This document shows, piece by piece, positions 38,977-52,000 of a stretch of DNA of 64,000 nucleotides. This stretch comes from Datnioides undecimradiatus. Taxonomy: Eukaryota; Chordata; Actinopteri; Lobotiformes; Datnioididae. Positions within the stretch are counted from its first letter, which is position 1. Each line of letters begins with the position of its first letter. The stretch is from positions 9,627,848 to 9,691,847 of the forward strand of contig WARS01000016.1 of assembly GCA_008933995.1 (NCBI GenBank), in the 5' to 3' direction. The notes under the pieces are model-generated. The model worked only from the letters and a program-made list of their open reading frames with translations. It searched no databases and was not told the origin of the DNA. A program made the translations under genes and the position numbers.

Positions 38977-41900
38977 CTGGTGGTATGTCTTTCCCCTTGA
39001 CTCCGCTTATGTTCAAAGTAAGGTCACTGCTGTAAATCCAAAGTAGGAAAAGCTAATGAACTGATGAAGGTAAAGTGAACAACCTAGCTTAATGTGGCTA
39101 TGTATAGAGAGAGCTCAATGGGGGCAGACACATTGTACTGTATTCCTCAAATATGAAACACATTTGCTGTAACTAATTAGTGCATTTACAGCTCAGTGGA
39201 TTAAGCTGCATTTGCAGCATTTGTGACAAAAAATAATAATGATAAAAAACGTTTATTACTATTGAAAAAATCAGGTATCAAAAAAGCAAGTAAATTAGGA
39301 GAAAGGCTTAAGTAAAATACTGCAACACTGGGTAGTAAGAGAAACGCAAAAGATTCAAATAAATGCTAGTACAAAAGCACTACAGGGGGGTTAATCACAA
39401 TCAAAACAACATACAAAGACAATATGCAATAAAGCTTTGAAAGGGCAATAATAGCAACCAAGCAACCTCACCAAGCTGAGTGCATTGCACACACATTAAA
39501 ATAAAGGCTTGTCTACCCATTAAGCAATTCTGCTCTTGATTGGAGAAAGCCTTGCAGAGATAGGGGCCCTGTTAGAGATAAAGTAGCTATAGAAGCGTCC
39601 TTCATAACACCACAGCTGTTCAGAGAAAGGCTCAAAGATGAAGTCAAGGTCAGAGGAAAACCTCGTTCTGACATTAGAATAGTGATGGAGCGTAACGTCC
39701 TTTAGATGTCCAAGAATTGCTGGCACGTATACATTCCCACTGCAGTGGCAATAAAAAGGAACTATGGTAACTTTAAAAGATTGGATATTCATCTTGTGTT
39801 TGAATTAACAAGAGCATATCGGTGTGGGCAGCGCTAATTTAATGAAGAGCTCGGCCTGCAGCCTCAGTAAAAGAGGCAGACATAAGGAAGTAAAAACTGA
39901 AGAATGGTAATTATACATCCTTGCTGAATAGTGTTCAATGAGAGGGAAATACATCGCAAATATACACAGACATACAGATGTAGCAGGGGAGGGGAGTAAT
40001 GGCTGTAGAGTGGTAAAGATTAGCAAAGCTCTTGTAATAGTGCATCAGCATAAGGGATCGGGATTTGTTTCTTTACCGTAAAACTGTATTTGGACCTACA
40101 GTTCATCCATTATAAAAACAAAATGTACACAAACGAGACAAAACATTAAATATGAACAAAGTCAATGAGTAAAATGAAACAGCATTCTAAAAATGAACCA
40201 CATTACAATGTGAGAAACTTTCCTTAGGGGAAAACTCTACCATACTAATTCTACTTTACATCCCTTTCCTCAAATTGATCAATAATTAAATACACTGCCT
40301 CTGACCAATTCCCTGCTACAATAAATTTCTGCAGTCTCTCAAAGGAACTGCATGCAAGCGTTGAATTATACAAAGGCGATGAACAGAAGCGTATAGGAAC
40401 TGTCGCTTATCTGTGTGCACGAACTTGTGTTATAATAGTCGAGGGACATCGTGCTCTGCCCCTTTTACCATTAGGGCACATGAGAGATAAATGGGTTGTG
40501 ATAAAAAAAATTGGAAGTGAAGTCTGGACTCGTGCTTATGTACCTGATTTTGTAAATGCAATTAATTAATGGGAGGTAAGGGGACCGTAGATTAAAAGAC
40601 ATTAATTGTATATTGGTGTGGACTTTCTATCATAGACAATTTTTAAAAAATCCAACATTTGCTACTGAATCTTCCAATAATGAAAGATTTTGACAGACTA
40701 GGACATTGAGAGGTTAATCAAAAGTGTAATATCCTACCTATAATATTGCCGTAGCAAACCATTTAAATAATTCTAGGTGCTAATTTCTCACTTGTCTTGG
40801 GAAAAGGAATACTATACCCATTAAAAGCAGCCAAAATTGAGCAGTTGACTTGAATTATTGATAATTGCTGTGATACTTCTTAGCCAAATGATCTAGATTA
40901 CACTGTATAACTTGGGAAATAGATGACTCAATAAAGGCAGGGCTATACAGAACTTATGAATGTAAAAGGGAAGATGAAACTTTTCTGGAGCCTCAACATT
41001 GAAGCTTCAGGGGAGGATATGTCTCAGTTAATTTCACATATGAAACACAGAGTACACAGACTGGTTTTTTAAATGAGATGGAATTATATTTCAGAAAAAT
41101 ATCAACATTGAACTTTTGCACAGAAACACTTGTATGACGTGGCTTCTATTACACAGAGGGTATGTACTTTGCTGTTAGGTTTTTCAAAATGGATATGTCT
41201 GGATGTCTGGATTGATGACGACAATTATTATCAGTAAAGCTAGTCAGCAATGTGTGGTAATGTGTAAAATGGTGTGTTAATAGATCAGTAATATGAGAAT
41301 TCACATGGTTTTACCTCCCAAATGCTGAGGGATAACAGTACACTCTTGTTCTCTGTGTCTGTTCACTCTCTGTGTATTTACTTTTAATGCACCTCCCCTT
41401 CTCCTCACTGATTTGCCTCAGCAAATGGAGAAAGCTGAAATTATCCAAGCCTCTGTGTGGGGTTCAGCTAAAATATCACAAGCAATAAAGATTGTCAGAA
41501 GTCAGATATTATGGGCATTACAGGTGCAGTACAAGACTCTTTCTTCTGTCTGCCAAAATGCCATATTGTACTGTAGGATTAGAGGACAAATCACTATGTG
41601 TGTAAATGTGTGTGAGTGAAGTGTATGACTGTGCATGTTATCAGGTATAACTGAAAACCCACTTGTATACTTGTTGACTATGCAAATATTTGTATAAATA
41701 CACAATGAAACAAGAACACACGAGCAATACTAATAAAAGGTCCTCGAGCACATTTCCCTGACTATTGCAGGTTCATCGTATTAAATTTCACAGATTCATT
41801 ACATGTCTTTAAGCCAATGATATACCCAGCTTAATAATTAGTGGTTTCGTGTCGCTGGTCAAGATGGTATAATGAGCATGATGTGATTAGGAGAGCCCTC

Positions 41901-43199
41901 AGGGTGAACTTGGCTTCTCGGTGAGGTGAGCAGAGAACAATGGTGCAGAAAAGAGAGAAATTGTATACTGTGCAGCCAAATGGAGCAGAATCAAATGAAA
42001 ACAAAATAGGCATGAAAGGGGGCATTTTTTTACTTTGATACTGCTGATCATGTCCAAACTCCAGGCTAATGGCTAAAGACAGTTCCTCCCTGACACCAGG
42101 GAGATGACTGCAGTGACACTGATCAGGATGTTAATTAGCCTAATATATTAGAGGATTGTGATGGTGGCAGTTATGATGATGTGTCTGTGAAGGCGCGAAT
42201 AATGATTGTGACAGCAATGACAATGATATTGCTAAGTATATAGAATAGCCTTGAGTGTATTAGCTATTTAACTAGCAAGGGAAAGCAATGTACATGTTCA
42301 TTCTGACAAAATGACAAAAATCCTTAGAGTTCATGCTCTATAATTGCCAATATTTGATATGACATACCCATGCTATATTACAGAATATATTCTATATTCT
42401 ATAATGAGACATTGTTGAAGTTTGTGTGTTAGAGAGAAAGATTAGCCAGTATGCACACACACAGTGAAATACTTAATTCTCATTTTCTCTTGCCAAATTT
42501 TCAGGAATCAAAACTGTATTTAATATTACACACATCACTTTTAATACTTCCATTTTTATTCTACAGTATACAACACTTAAAAAAGAATGAACAAAACAGA
42601 TGTGGCACCTTTTTATTCTAAATCACGTCCAACCAAACTGATCACTCTTTTCCATCACTTGGGCAAAAAGACATTATAACTGTAGCTCTGCGATCACAGC
42701 TGGGGACCTCTAATGGGACTTAATTGACGAGGCGTATCTTCAGCTCATGAAACAGAAATTCGTATGCATGTGCTGCTCTGCCAGTTACAGTATGATGAAC
42801 CTATTTGACCCTGCACGGCTCCAGCTTGCTAAAAGGGCAGAGACATGTCTTTTTCAACAAGTTTTCATTGACTCATCATCCAACGCTTGGCCTCTAACTT
42901 TGACCTTCAGGCTTGTTGTATTTAAAACATGCCTGAGACTATTGGCTTACTGAATGCCGCCCATTTATCCCAACCCCTTGCCATGGTGCTGATGTTATTA
43001 TGTTACTAGCTCAACTAAGTGTGAAGCAGTATGCAGTATGGTGAAGCCAAAGAGGCATGAGGTGGCCAAAGAAATATCATTTTTATCCACCTTTTTTTAA
43101 AGAACATGATTTTATGATCTTGGTGAAAAGGAAATATTGCTATTTTTCCAATTTTCCCACAATTATGAAAATTATTAAAACACACTTAAGTTGCCTTTT

Positions 43200-43800
43200 T
43201 TAAATGAGTGGAATAACTCTCACTATGATTGTGTTCAAACAGCTGCGCAGGGATTCATGCCTGCCAACATACAAGCTTACAATAAGCCAACTGCACAGCC
43301 AGTGAGCTAGTCTCTGCTTGGACTGGGGCTTATACTCCATCGCCTTAGCATACAAACATTGCCTTTTTTTCTTCATGAGAATAATGGAGAGCATCTACCT
43401 TAAAAGTCCTTGGGCAAACAAAGTTTTAACATTGTTGGATGCAAAGGACAGATTTTGATTGTAGCATCAGTCAAATCCTCCCTCATCAGCAAACAGCTGG
43501 GGCAGACCAAAAGGGCACACAGATCACTCACTCTCTCAGCTGATGTCAAAGGAAGCAGCAGTGCTGTTTTAAGTGACAGTATGTTACGAGAGGCCCACAT
43601 AAAGTGTTCTAAAGGCTTCTTTGAAAGGGACATGAGAACAAAAGACACTGAAGGACAGAGGAATTTATCACTGGACTTTTGCTCCTACCCTTCTGCAGAA
43701 AAAACAAGCCCTGTCCAAACCCCTCAAGAAAACAAGAGATAATATAAACCTTAGTAGAATGTGCTGAAGCTTTTTTGAGCATATGCTGAAAAGAGTACAA
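43200..43800 (-). pseudogene. DIRS-type retrotransposon tyrosine recombinase fossil
   Basis: Three minus-strand frames read in order like the tyrosine recombinase of fish DIRS elements. The first, from about 43800, gives QHMLKKASAHSTKVYIISCF, like the core-binding STLKVY--AI segment. The second gives LSLKTALLLPLTSAERVSDL then CALLVCPSCL (43579-43490). This matches the conserved LKTALLLALTSAKRVSDLHAL-type block, and it retains the first catalytic Arg (in AERVSDL, codon near 43532-43534). The third, near 43290-43340, gives KQRLAHWL, like the QRLSHWIV--I-LAY block that precedes the HSTR catalytic box, which is not clearly preserved. Frameshifts and a deletion between the second and third parts show that it is dead. 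I found neither the reverse transcriptase part nor the split direct repeats of a full element. The identification rests on remembered family motifs. Confidence 0.65.
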
Positions 43801-43870
43801 AGCTGTCCTGAGTAATACACCATCTAATCCTCAATATCACCTCTTTACAGCGAGGGATATACCTGTGAAT

Positions 43871-43914
43871 CATTGAAGTGATAGATATCACATCATTTGA
43901 AGTGATAGATATCT
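43871..43914. repeat. Short direct duplication, about 25-bp period
   Basis: GAAGTGATAGATATC occurs twice, 25 bp apart, each preceded by a CATT/CATTT sequence. It is adjacent to the DIRS-type fossil. Confidence 0.8.
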
Positions 43915-45525
43915 GTCTCTCATAGTGGCCAAAATAGGTAGAGGGAGAGACTACAGCCAATGTGGTTATAAAAGAGCTAGATGACTCCATGCAGCCTGGG
44001 AAGGCAAACTTGCATGACTCATCAGTATCCTTAGTAGAGTAAATTGCTAGCTCCACTGTTCCACAATATGGTCAGCATTGATCTTCAGAAATTCTGGTTG
44101 AGTTTTAAAATTGACTTGAACTTCCAGCATCACTAAGCTAAATAGTATGACACTACAATCATTAAAGTATTAAATTTTAAGTGGTTTAGATACACAAGTT
44201 TATCAAAGGGTTCCTTTTCCTGCCTGACAGCATCTCCATTTGAGGTAATCAATTATCCTACCGTGTGGAGAACAGCCCAGACAAGGCCCTGACTCTCCTG
44301 CTTGAGTATTCTGTTGTTTGCCAGGTCTTCTTTTAGCCCAACTGGAAGTCCTTCACAGTGGTCTCCCTGAAGAGTCTGCACTTCATCTGGGCATGTCTCC
44401 TGAGCCAACCAAGACCAACCAACAGTGCATACTAGGTCTTTCTTAGGGTTGTAACCTTGACAGGAACAAATGGTCATCTGACCACAACTCTAAGCACCAA
44501 GCACTGCCACCTATGCTTGTCACCATCCTCAGTCAATCCAATAACAGAAATACTGGGGTTTGGATTCACCAGCGCAAACTGAAACTGAGACAACTTTTTG
44601 CTTTATTTACCTGTGCTATTGGTATACTGAGGTCAATGTGCCTGAAGCATGTAGTAGCAACATGAACTGTATCTTACTCTTTCTGCATCTTACTCTTTAT
44701 TTCTCGGTTTTGACTGAGGGGGGATAGACTGGGTTTTTTAGGATTAAATTTGCACTCAAGGTGGTAGTCAGATTTCATCATAGCATAACTGTATGACTAC
44801 TTGCTGCAACCCAAGCCAAAACAGAAAACAGTGGTAGCCTCACACAGGTAAACAGTATTACCTACTGCCGTAAATAAATATATACATTATGAAAAAAAAA
44901 ACTACCTGTGTGTGATTTACAGTTGCTGTGATCATCATTTTTTAACCTTTAAAAAAGAGGTGCAGTGGAAAGCAGGTGCATATTTGCAAACTTTTTCGTG
45001 AGGCGTTTAGGTTGTGGGCCACCGCAGGTGCACAGAATAATTGTTTGAAGGGCTTTGTCAACATACATATGTAACTGAATCAGCGTGTCAATGAATCATC
45101 TTTTTTACAGTATCTGAATTGGACTTAGAAATAAATACAGCTATTATCACAAAGTTAAGCTGTGACTGGCTATTTGCATCACCACAATGAAACACAGAGA
45201 GAACAATAAGACACAGGTCTATTTTCCAGGTTTCAAGCAGCAACAAAGCGGCTGAGTATTTGCATGCCAAGCTGCATGCCAAGGACATTACTTCCAAAAT
45301 TAAAATAAAACTCAATGATGGTTGGCTTCAAGTTGTGATTTGCAATATGATTTCAGCCACAAATGTCGGCATAAAGAGCACATGTTTAGAAGCTTGATGT
45401 ACCTTGATTCTGCCAAGTTGTCACATTGCAAATAATTTAATAAAAATGTCCCAACGTTCTGGGAGAAAAGCTATTTGGATGCTATTCAAGCAGTGAAAGC
45501 AAGTATGTGCATACAAGGTCTGTGA

Positions 45526-45539
45526 GTGTGTGTGTGTGT

Positions 45540-45583
<44 letters not shown>
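45526..45583. repeat. TG microsatellite, one interruption
   Basis: TG repeat with a single TC interruption near 45544. On the ctnna2 transcript it is a CA repeat about 350 nt downstream of the exon B donor. Confidence 0.93.
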
Positions 45584-45587
<4 letters not shown>

Positions 45588-45652
45588 GAAAGTGCTGTGT
45601 AAGATCTTATTTAAGTTAAATACATACATGCGTTACAGTGTAAACTCTGTAC

Positions 45653-45710
45653 CTCTCTGTCTATCTGTCTCTCTCTCTCTCTCTCTCTATCTGTCTATCT
45701 ATCTACCTGT
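45653..45710. repeat. Compound CT / CTAT microsatellite
   Basis: CT repeats at about 45669-45688 flanked by CTGT and ATCT units. On the transcript strand it is a GA/GATA-rich tract about 225 nt downstream of the exon B donor. Confidence 0.88.
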
Positions 45711-45935
45711 TTCTACATATATTCTCTCTTCCTGCTTAATGAGGAAGGTTTGTATTGGATGAGCAATGTGTCTGTGCATTGGTTCAAATCTAATTGGTTA
45801 AAGTCTTAATTCTAGGCACTGTTATGGTGACCTGACCTGCATTGCTCACATAACTTCCACATAGCTCTTTAATTTCTGAACTGGTGAATAAGAAAAGATA
45901 TGTGTGTGTGCCCCCATGTATAATTCATGACTGAC

Positions 45936-46088
45936 CTCCACCAGCTTGTTAGCATGTTCACGGAACACCTGGGCGTACTCCTTGACCTCCTTCTCGTTTC
46001 CACTCTTAGCCGCCTCAATAAGCACCAACAGAGGGACGTTGGTCTCCAGGAAAGAGTCTGAGATGTGGTCCATCACTGCCTTTCTCAA
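45936..46088 (-). CDS. ctnna2: ctnna2 internal exon B, 51 codons, start of MII
   Basis: This 153-bp exon begins LRKAVMDHISDSFLETNVPL and ends HANKLVE. It forms the first helices of the MII four-helix bundle, which packs against MI and MIII and helps keep the vinculin site hidden. The acceptor is TGTGCTCTAG after a long pyrimidine tract (the minus-strand reading of 46091-46125), and the donor is GAG then GTCAGT. Both ends are phase 0, so it joins the 27-codon exon as ...RRQ-LRK... as in known alpha-catenins. The protein is almost identical to mammalian CTNNA2 as I remember it, so strong purifying selection is likely. It is flanked by the two largest complete introns of the window (12.7 kb and 34.6 kb). 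Confidence 0.97.
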
Positions 46089-49000
46089 CTAGAGCACACA
46101 GGGAAAGAAAGAGAGAGAGTTGGGGAAGGGGTCATTTTATTAATAACATTGCAGATGACTTCAGTGTATTACATTTGGCAATGATTACATATCACTTAAC
46201 ATTCTGATGAATGTGAGGTAGTAACATAATGGGGTGGAAGGACAGAGAGAGAGGCAAAGCAAGAGGGAGAGTGAAAAAGTGGAGGTGAACTCTCAGTGGG
46301 CAGGAGTGTAAATTGCTTGTAAGGTGTCATTTTTCCCATAAGGCCTTTTACTAGGGCAGACTTTGCGACTTATATCTTTGTTTATGGAATCGTTTTGTAC
46401 CAAACTGGCAGGGGACTGGTTGTTTTATAAGACAGTAAATGGACCCTGATGCTACTCACTGGGATATCTGATGAGATGCTGGAGGGAACAGTATAGAAAC
46501 CACAGCAGACAAGTCCTTTATCTTACACAAAGAGGGAGAATGTCACTTGAGACCAGTACCAAGACATACACTATACAGAATAGAATACACTATAGGGAAA
46601 AAAATGTATTCCCACACATGAAGCATCACTGTTCATTTGTTTTGAGGCCAATTAGTCTCAAAACATCCATCATTAATGAATTTGTTTTAAATTCTCTACA
46701 CTACAAAAATCAAGCAGTACAAGTGCTACTGTACAATTTCAAGACTATAAACTACACATAACAATCAATTAATTGAAGGTAATGTGCTGCTTTGATACAT
46801 TACTGTTATTTTTATGTGGTGCCATTGTAATTGTAATAATACTATAACAATTACTGCAGGAAAGAAAAAAACTGTAACAGCAGTAAAAATTGATCCAGCT
46901 TTATTAGAATTTCTTTTACCCATCAGTATCATGAGCAATGCAGCATCAGTTAGGCTACATGTTCTTTAGGTCTATACAAACAAAAACAGCATCAACTGAA
47001 TGCATACCACTCATGCGTATTCTAATCCAGACAAAAATCTTTCTGCTCCTTCAAGTTGTCACTTCTACATGAATACAAAAGATGACATTGAGGTGCAAAT
47101 TGTTTAATTAACAACATGGATGACAGATATTTGTTTGTCTAAGCCAACTTTTGAAATTGGATGTAAAACAAAGACTGTGACCATATTCCTGACTGTTTCA
47201 GTAAAACAAGAAGGTAGAGTTGACTCAATGCTGTGACTGACAAAGACAAAATACCTTTAACCAGCATAAAAAAAATCCTATGTAAGTCTGTCAGTTGGTT
47301 TTAAATAACCTGCAGCAATTACAAACTTGATTGCTGGTACACAGAGCAGAAGAGAACAATGTATGCCTTCCTCGGGGCAGATAATCCATCATTATTGCCT
47401 CTGGAAAGAGACTAGATTTGGCCAGTCTAGTGGACATGACAGATCTGCAAATGTAGTAAACAACCTGAAGCCGACACTCTCTGTAAGCACTCCTTCATCC
47501 AGAAGTCTATAATCCAGGATCACTAAGTTGATGAGATGTGCATTGAGATGCAATGCAAAACCAAAACATCAGGCTTTTCTAAAAGGCTGATAAACTTTGG
47601 AATTTTTGAATTGTGCATATTGCATCCTTTTCACTCTGCAAGAATAGACTTGCATCAGTGCAACTGGTGTAACTCTGCTATCGTGTCACCTGGTGGAAAG
47701 GTTGAGAAATCTGGAAAGATATACATCTTGCACTGAGCAAACTATCTTCACACTATGTTAATGCTGTTGCAGCCCCAGATAAAGGTGTGGCTACAGCCTG
47801 GGAAAGGTGAAAAAAGAAGATCCAAGTTATTTTTTGGCTTTAACTGTGATTACATCACCAATGTTTTTACAGCAGTAAATAAAGTAGCGGGAGTGAGCTG
47901 GGAGGACGGTGTTGAGCTGCATTTGTGAATGTGGAAAATTAATTGCCTTGCCCACGTCGCTGTGTCATAAATTAATACTAATTCAAAGCAAGTTTAGACT
48001 GTAATGTGTTCACCCTGGGAAAGTAAAAAAAAAATAAAACTTTACGTATACTCTGAGATGGAAAAAAAAAGTACAGCAACAAAATGGAGAAGGTGTAAGA
48101 AATTATTAAAACAGCAAAATGGATGAATCAAATCTTGGGTCTCAGATCAGGAATTCAATGCAACTGATGTCTGTGACATCTTATGTGTTATTTTGTATAT
48201 TAAGAAAACAGTATAGTAAATAACTTAGAACACATGTAGCATAGTATAGTATTAGTATGCAGAGAGAACAAGGAAAAAACACATTTTTTACGTGATTTTT
48301 CATCAAAATCATGGAGCACATTGTGACTAGACATAGAAACTTGGACAATGGTATGTAGGAGGAATTTCAAACATAAAAGACAAACAAGAAAAACAGAAAG
48401 TACCAGTGGAAGTGGCCAGTGGAAGACCTCTCTTACGAGGCCACAAAGCTTAAAACAGACTAGGACAGCATAAACTGCATGTGTGTAGATCAAAAATCAT
48501 TAGGAGTCAGATGCAATAATTGACTTATGTCCATTGGCTTTTTTCAGTTGATTATCACGCGGGTGTAAAAGCCAACAGAGTTATCAAATCCCGATTCTCT
48601 GTTAAAATGACTTTTAAAAAGCATTACTGTTAACAATTTTCTTGCTTTTGACTTTGTACATTATGCCTTAGTCAGACAGCAACTGAACTGAATCTAATAA
48701 AAGCCTTGTCAACCTGTCCTTTTTTCAGTTTGAGTGTTTAAAAGATTAACAAAAAAAACTGTGTGGAAATCGTATATTCAGGATAGAAAGATTCCTGCAA
48801 GTTGCAGTTGTTATTGTTCCTGAGAAGCAATCACTATGTGATGACATATACAGGTGCATATGCATAGGATACTTGTAAGAGAGTGCTGGGCCTCAGGATA
48901 CTCATGAACGCCCAACAGCGAAACTGATTCTGACGCTGGGTTTGAGTGGAGAAATGATACAGACGAGTGATTTCCCAAGTCGCAGTCTCTCCTGCACCAT

Positions 49001-52000
49001 CAGCATTCTAATGCCCACACACCACTCCCACAGAAATCCATCTTCAATCTTTCAGATCTCACCTCCCTCCATGCTCCACCCCTACCGTCTCTCCTCTAAC
49101 ACTCCCTCTGTATTTCACTAACACTTAAAGGAAACAGACCTAGAATTCCAATAGATAGCAAAGGCTCTGCTCATTATAAGTTAGTGGGGCAGCTATTTGT
49201 CTCCCCAGTCGCACAGTGCTACAATGGTTGGAGCTCTGAGTGCAACGGGTTTTTGTTTTACATATTAATATTTTTGATTACTTGATGTTATGGGTGTTAT
49301 GGGTGCTGGTAATGTATTCTGATTTTCATCTCTACTATACATTTTACATACATGCATTTTATTTTACCAGAATGGTATTAGCATGCTGGCTGGGAACCTA
49401 TAGGCTGAGGAGATATGTTACAGGTGAAATAGAGACTGCTGTAATGATAGTTTCACAGACAGACCGAAAAAAGGATAAAAATAAAGGTATGCGTTATGCC
49501 TCTATGAACATGTTTGAACTGTTTTTGTAATTTGGGTTAGGTTACTTAATTTCATTTCAGTTCAGTTTTAGTGACACAAGATGCAGTCATATTAAAGAAA
49601 AAGCCTTATATCAAAAAATTCAGGTTTCAGCATGGGCCAGGCCAAAGCGTCCATGAGATCCTGTTCAGAGCTCCTTTTTACAAAATCAAAATTGTACTTT
49701 CATGCACAGTGTCCGTACAGAAATCATTTTCTGTGTTTGCCTTGATGTAGCAAATCGATCAACACCATTCAGTTTTTAGGATAAATTTGAAGGTCAGCTG
49801 CAACTTCCCAACATCCGTGTTCAACCTCCCTTATGCTCCAGTGGCTGAATGGGAGCTAATCCATGTGTTCAGGTCCAAAACATCTTATGGTAAGCTTTAT
49901 ATAATGTATAATTAAATGTATGTCTAATGTATATTGCAATATGTTTAATAATGTTTAGATGTCTGCATATTTAGTTTGTGTCCCATATAGTGAAAATCAG
50001 TAGGTACAGAAAGTGATATTACGTTGTATCTTAAATGTTTAGCAGTACTGAGGAGACATTTAAACAATTTTGACTTAGCCAATAGGAGGTAGACTATCTA
50101 TAAGTGTGTGAATGAAGTAATATATGAAATGAAATGAGTTCCTTAAGGGACCCATGTGCATTTAAATCAAAAACAAAACAGGATATATGTGAAGGATTTC
50201 AACAAAATGGTTGCTGTTAACTGCTTTGCTATGCCAGAATTTTGATAATTTGAGAAGTGTTGCACTTACATCTCCTTCCCCTCTTATCCTGCACATCTCT
50301 TTACTCTTGCAATCTTAAGAGGAGAAATTTAACAGCAGCGAATCCCACCTGATACTGAAGTGGCTAACAAGAAAATTAAGATGATGCATATGCTTAACAA
50401 AACTTGACAAATATATGTGTTGCTCACTGATAAGTGGGAGGTCTGTGTGATCTTCAAAGATGAGATTAGCATTAATTTGGCACATTTGCTTTTTAATGGG
50501 GACCACGTTTGCATTTTGTGGGATTAGACACCTGCTCTTTAACAAAAAAAAGAGGCGTGATGGAGAGAGCAAATGGCATACAACTCAAAAACAAAGAAAT
50601 GAATTCATGTTCAAAGGATTGCTGAAATAATTATCATGTGCACACACATGCATTTGGAGGCAAACTCTGCCAACTTGACTTGTTTACAATTCACAAGAGT
50701 CTTAACATATGCAAACAGTGGAAACCATGAATCTGAATTTGAAATGGAAGACTGTGGTGGATTTCTGAATGTTTACAGTTGCATTTCAGCTTCTCTTATG
50801 TTTTACTTGTGATTCAGAACACATAGCAGTGGGTACCTTGGGGTCAGCAAAGGAAAGTTTCTTATTAAAATGTCAAGAGCAATCACACCATAAACGGCTG
50901 GAGTCACGGCTGAGGGGAAACAGCCTGAGCAAATCAAAAATTAAGTAATAGCTCTCATATATGATATCTATCAGGGAGTATGGGAAGATGATTAGTGAGA
51001 GGAGAGTGGAGAAATGAAAGGGGGAAAGAGGGACTGACTGATCATCAACAATTTAAGGACAAGCACATTAGACACCTCATCTCAGGGCCTTCATTTAATG
51101 TTTCCTGCAAAATAAAACACTAGCAGAGAGGAATCCAGTTTTAGAAACATGGAAAGGGTGCATAAATGCTGCTTTTACACTGAAGTGTTTGTGCTCTCAG
51201 AAAAAGATGGGTACTGACAGATATTGCTCATGACACGATGACCGCAGATCACCTGCACCTACCATAGCTTTTTTTCCCCACATCGTAATAAAATATTAAA
51301 TAGTAAGTACACAATTCAGTTCGAATGAATACAATCAATTAGAGCATGGCAATTGTTCCCATAGTATTTAAATATGTGGCAGTTGTTGTGTGTGGTAAGG
51401 TACAAGAAAACTACCAAACCAAATCAACATTTGTGTTGACAGACATGCTCACTTAAAAAAAAAAAGGTTGGACATAATTGTTCAACACCAACAACACCAG
51501 CCCTTGAGTTGAGTGTTTTTGCGAAACCTTCTGTCTGCCGAAACATCCTGAGCTAAAAAATCCACAGTGCACAAATATGAAAATTAAGCTTGTCTTAATA
51601 AACCTAAAATTGTCTGGAAGTGATGACAAACACAAGTTGTCAGGGAACGTAATCTTTGATTTTGCAGAATTTTTCCAAATCAACTGTGGCGATAAGGTTT
51701 TATGAGCAAATTTAACTGTGGTCGCACAGTTTGGATTCAGATAGCTGGGCTCCTTACCTGACTATTTTTGTTTGCTAATAACTAACTTTCTGCTCTCTAG
51801 TGCTGACAGGTAGCATATGCACTCAGCACCTAAACAGTGACTCGCTGCAACTGGAACTGGTGACGCTGTGACGGTTATCATTGAACCACAGCATAGTTTA
51901 AGGTCCAAAAACTTAAGCAATGAGTTGAAATGCTCGATGAAGCTGAGGGGAACTGTAGAGAGTTGTAATAATGTTCTGCATGTTTATTTGTAATGGACAA

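Larger units (their letters stand above)
11336..45935 (-). other. ctnna2 intron between exons B and C (34.6 kb)
   Basis: This very large intron takes up over half of the window. It contains CT and TG microsatellites, a cluster of old repeats at 16660-17213, a complete hAT-type non-autonomous element (28083-28527), repeat fragments near 26013-26085 and 36225-36545, a DIRS-type recombinase fossil (43200-43800), and several palindromes and hairpins listed separately. Between these the sequence is unique, AT-rich and gene-free. Some segments (21930-22120, 29380-29520, 30860-30980, 38860-39000, 42660-42770) carry dense homeodomain or POU-like words and are candidate regulatory elements by inspection only. 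The longest open frame, 187 codons at 18514-19077, has no recognisable domain. Confidence 0.85.

Noticed and set aside
45771..45800. GGTTCAAATCTAA resembles an RNA polymerase III B box.
   Set aside because: No A box or cloverleaf upstream, and the sequence departs from the B-box consensus at its end.
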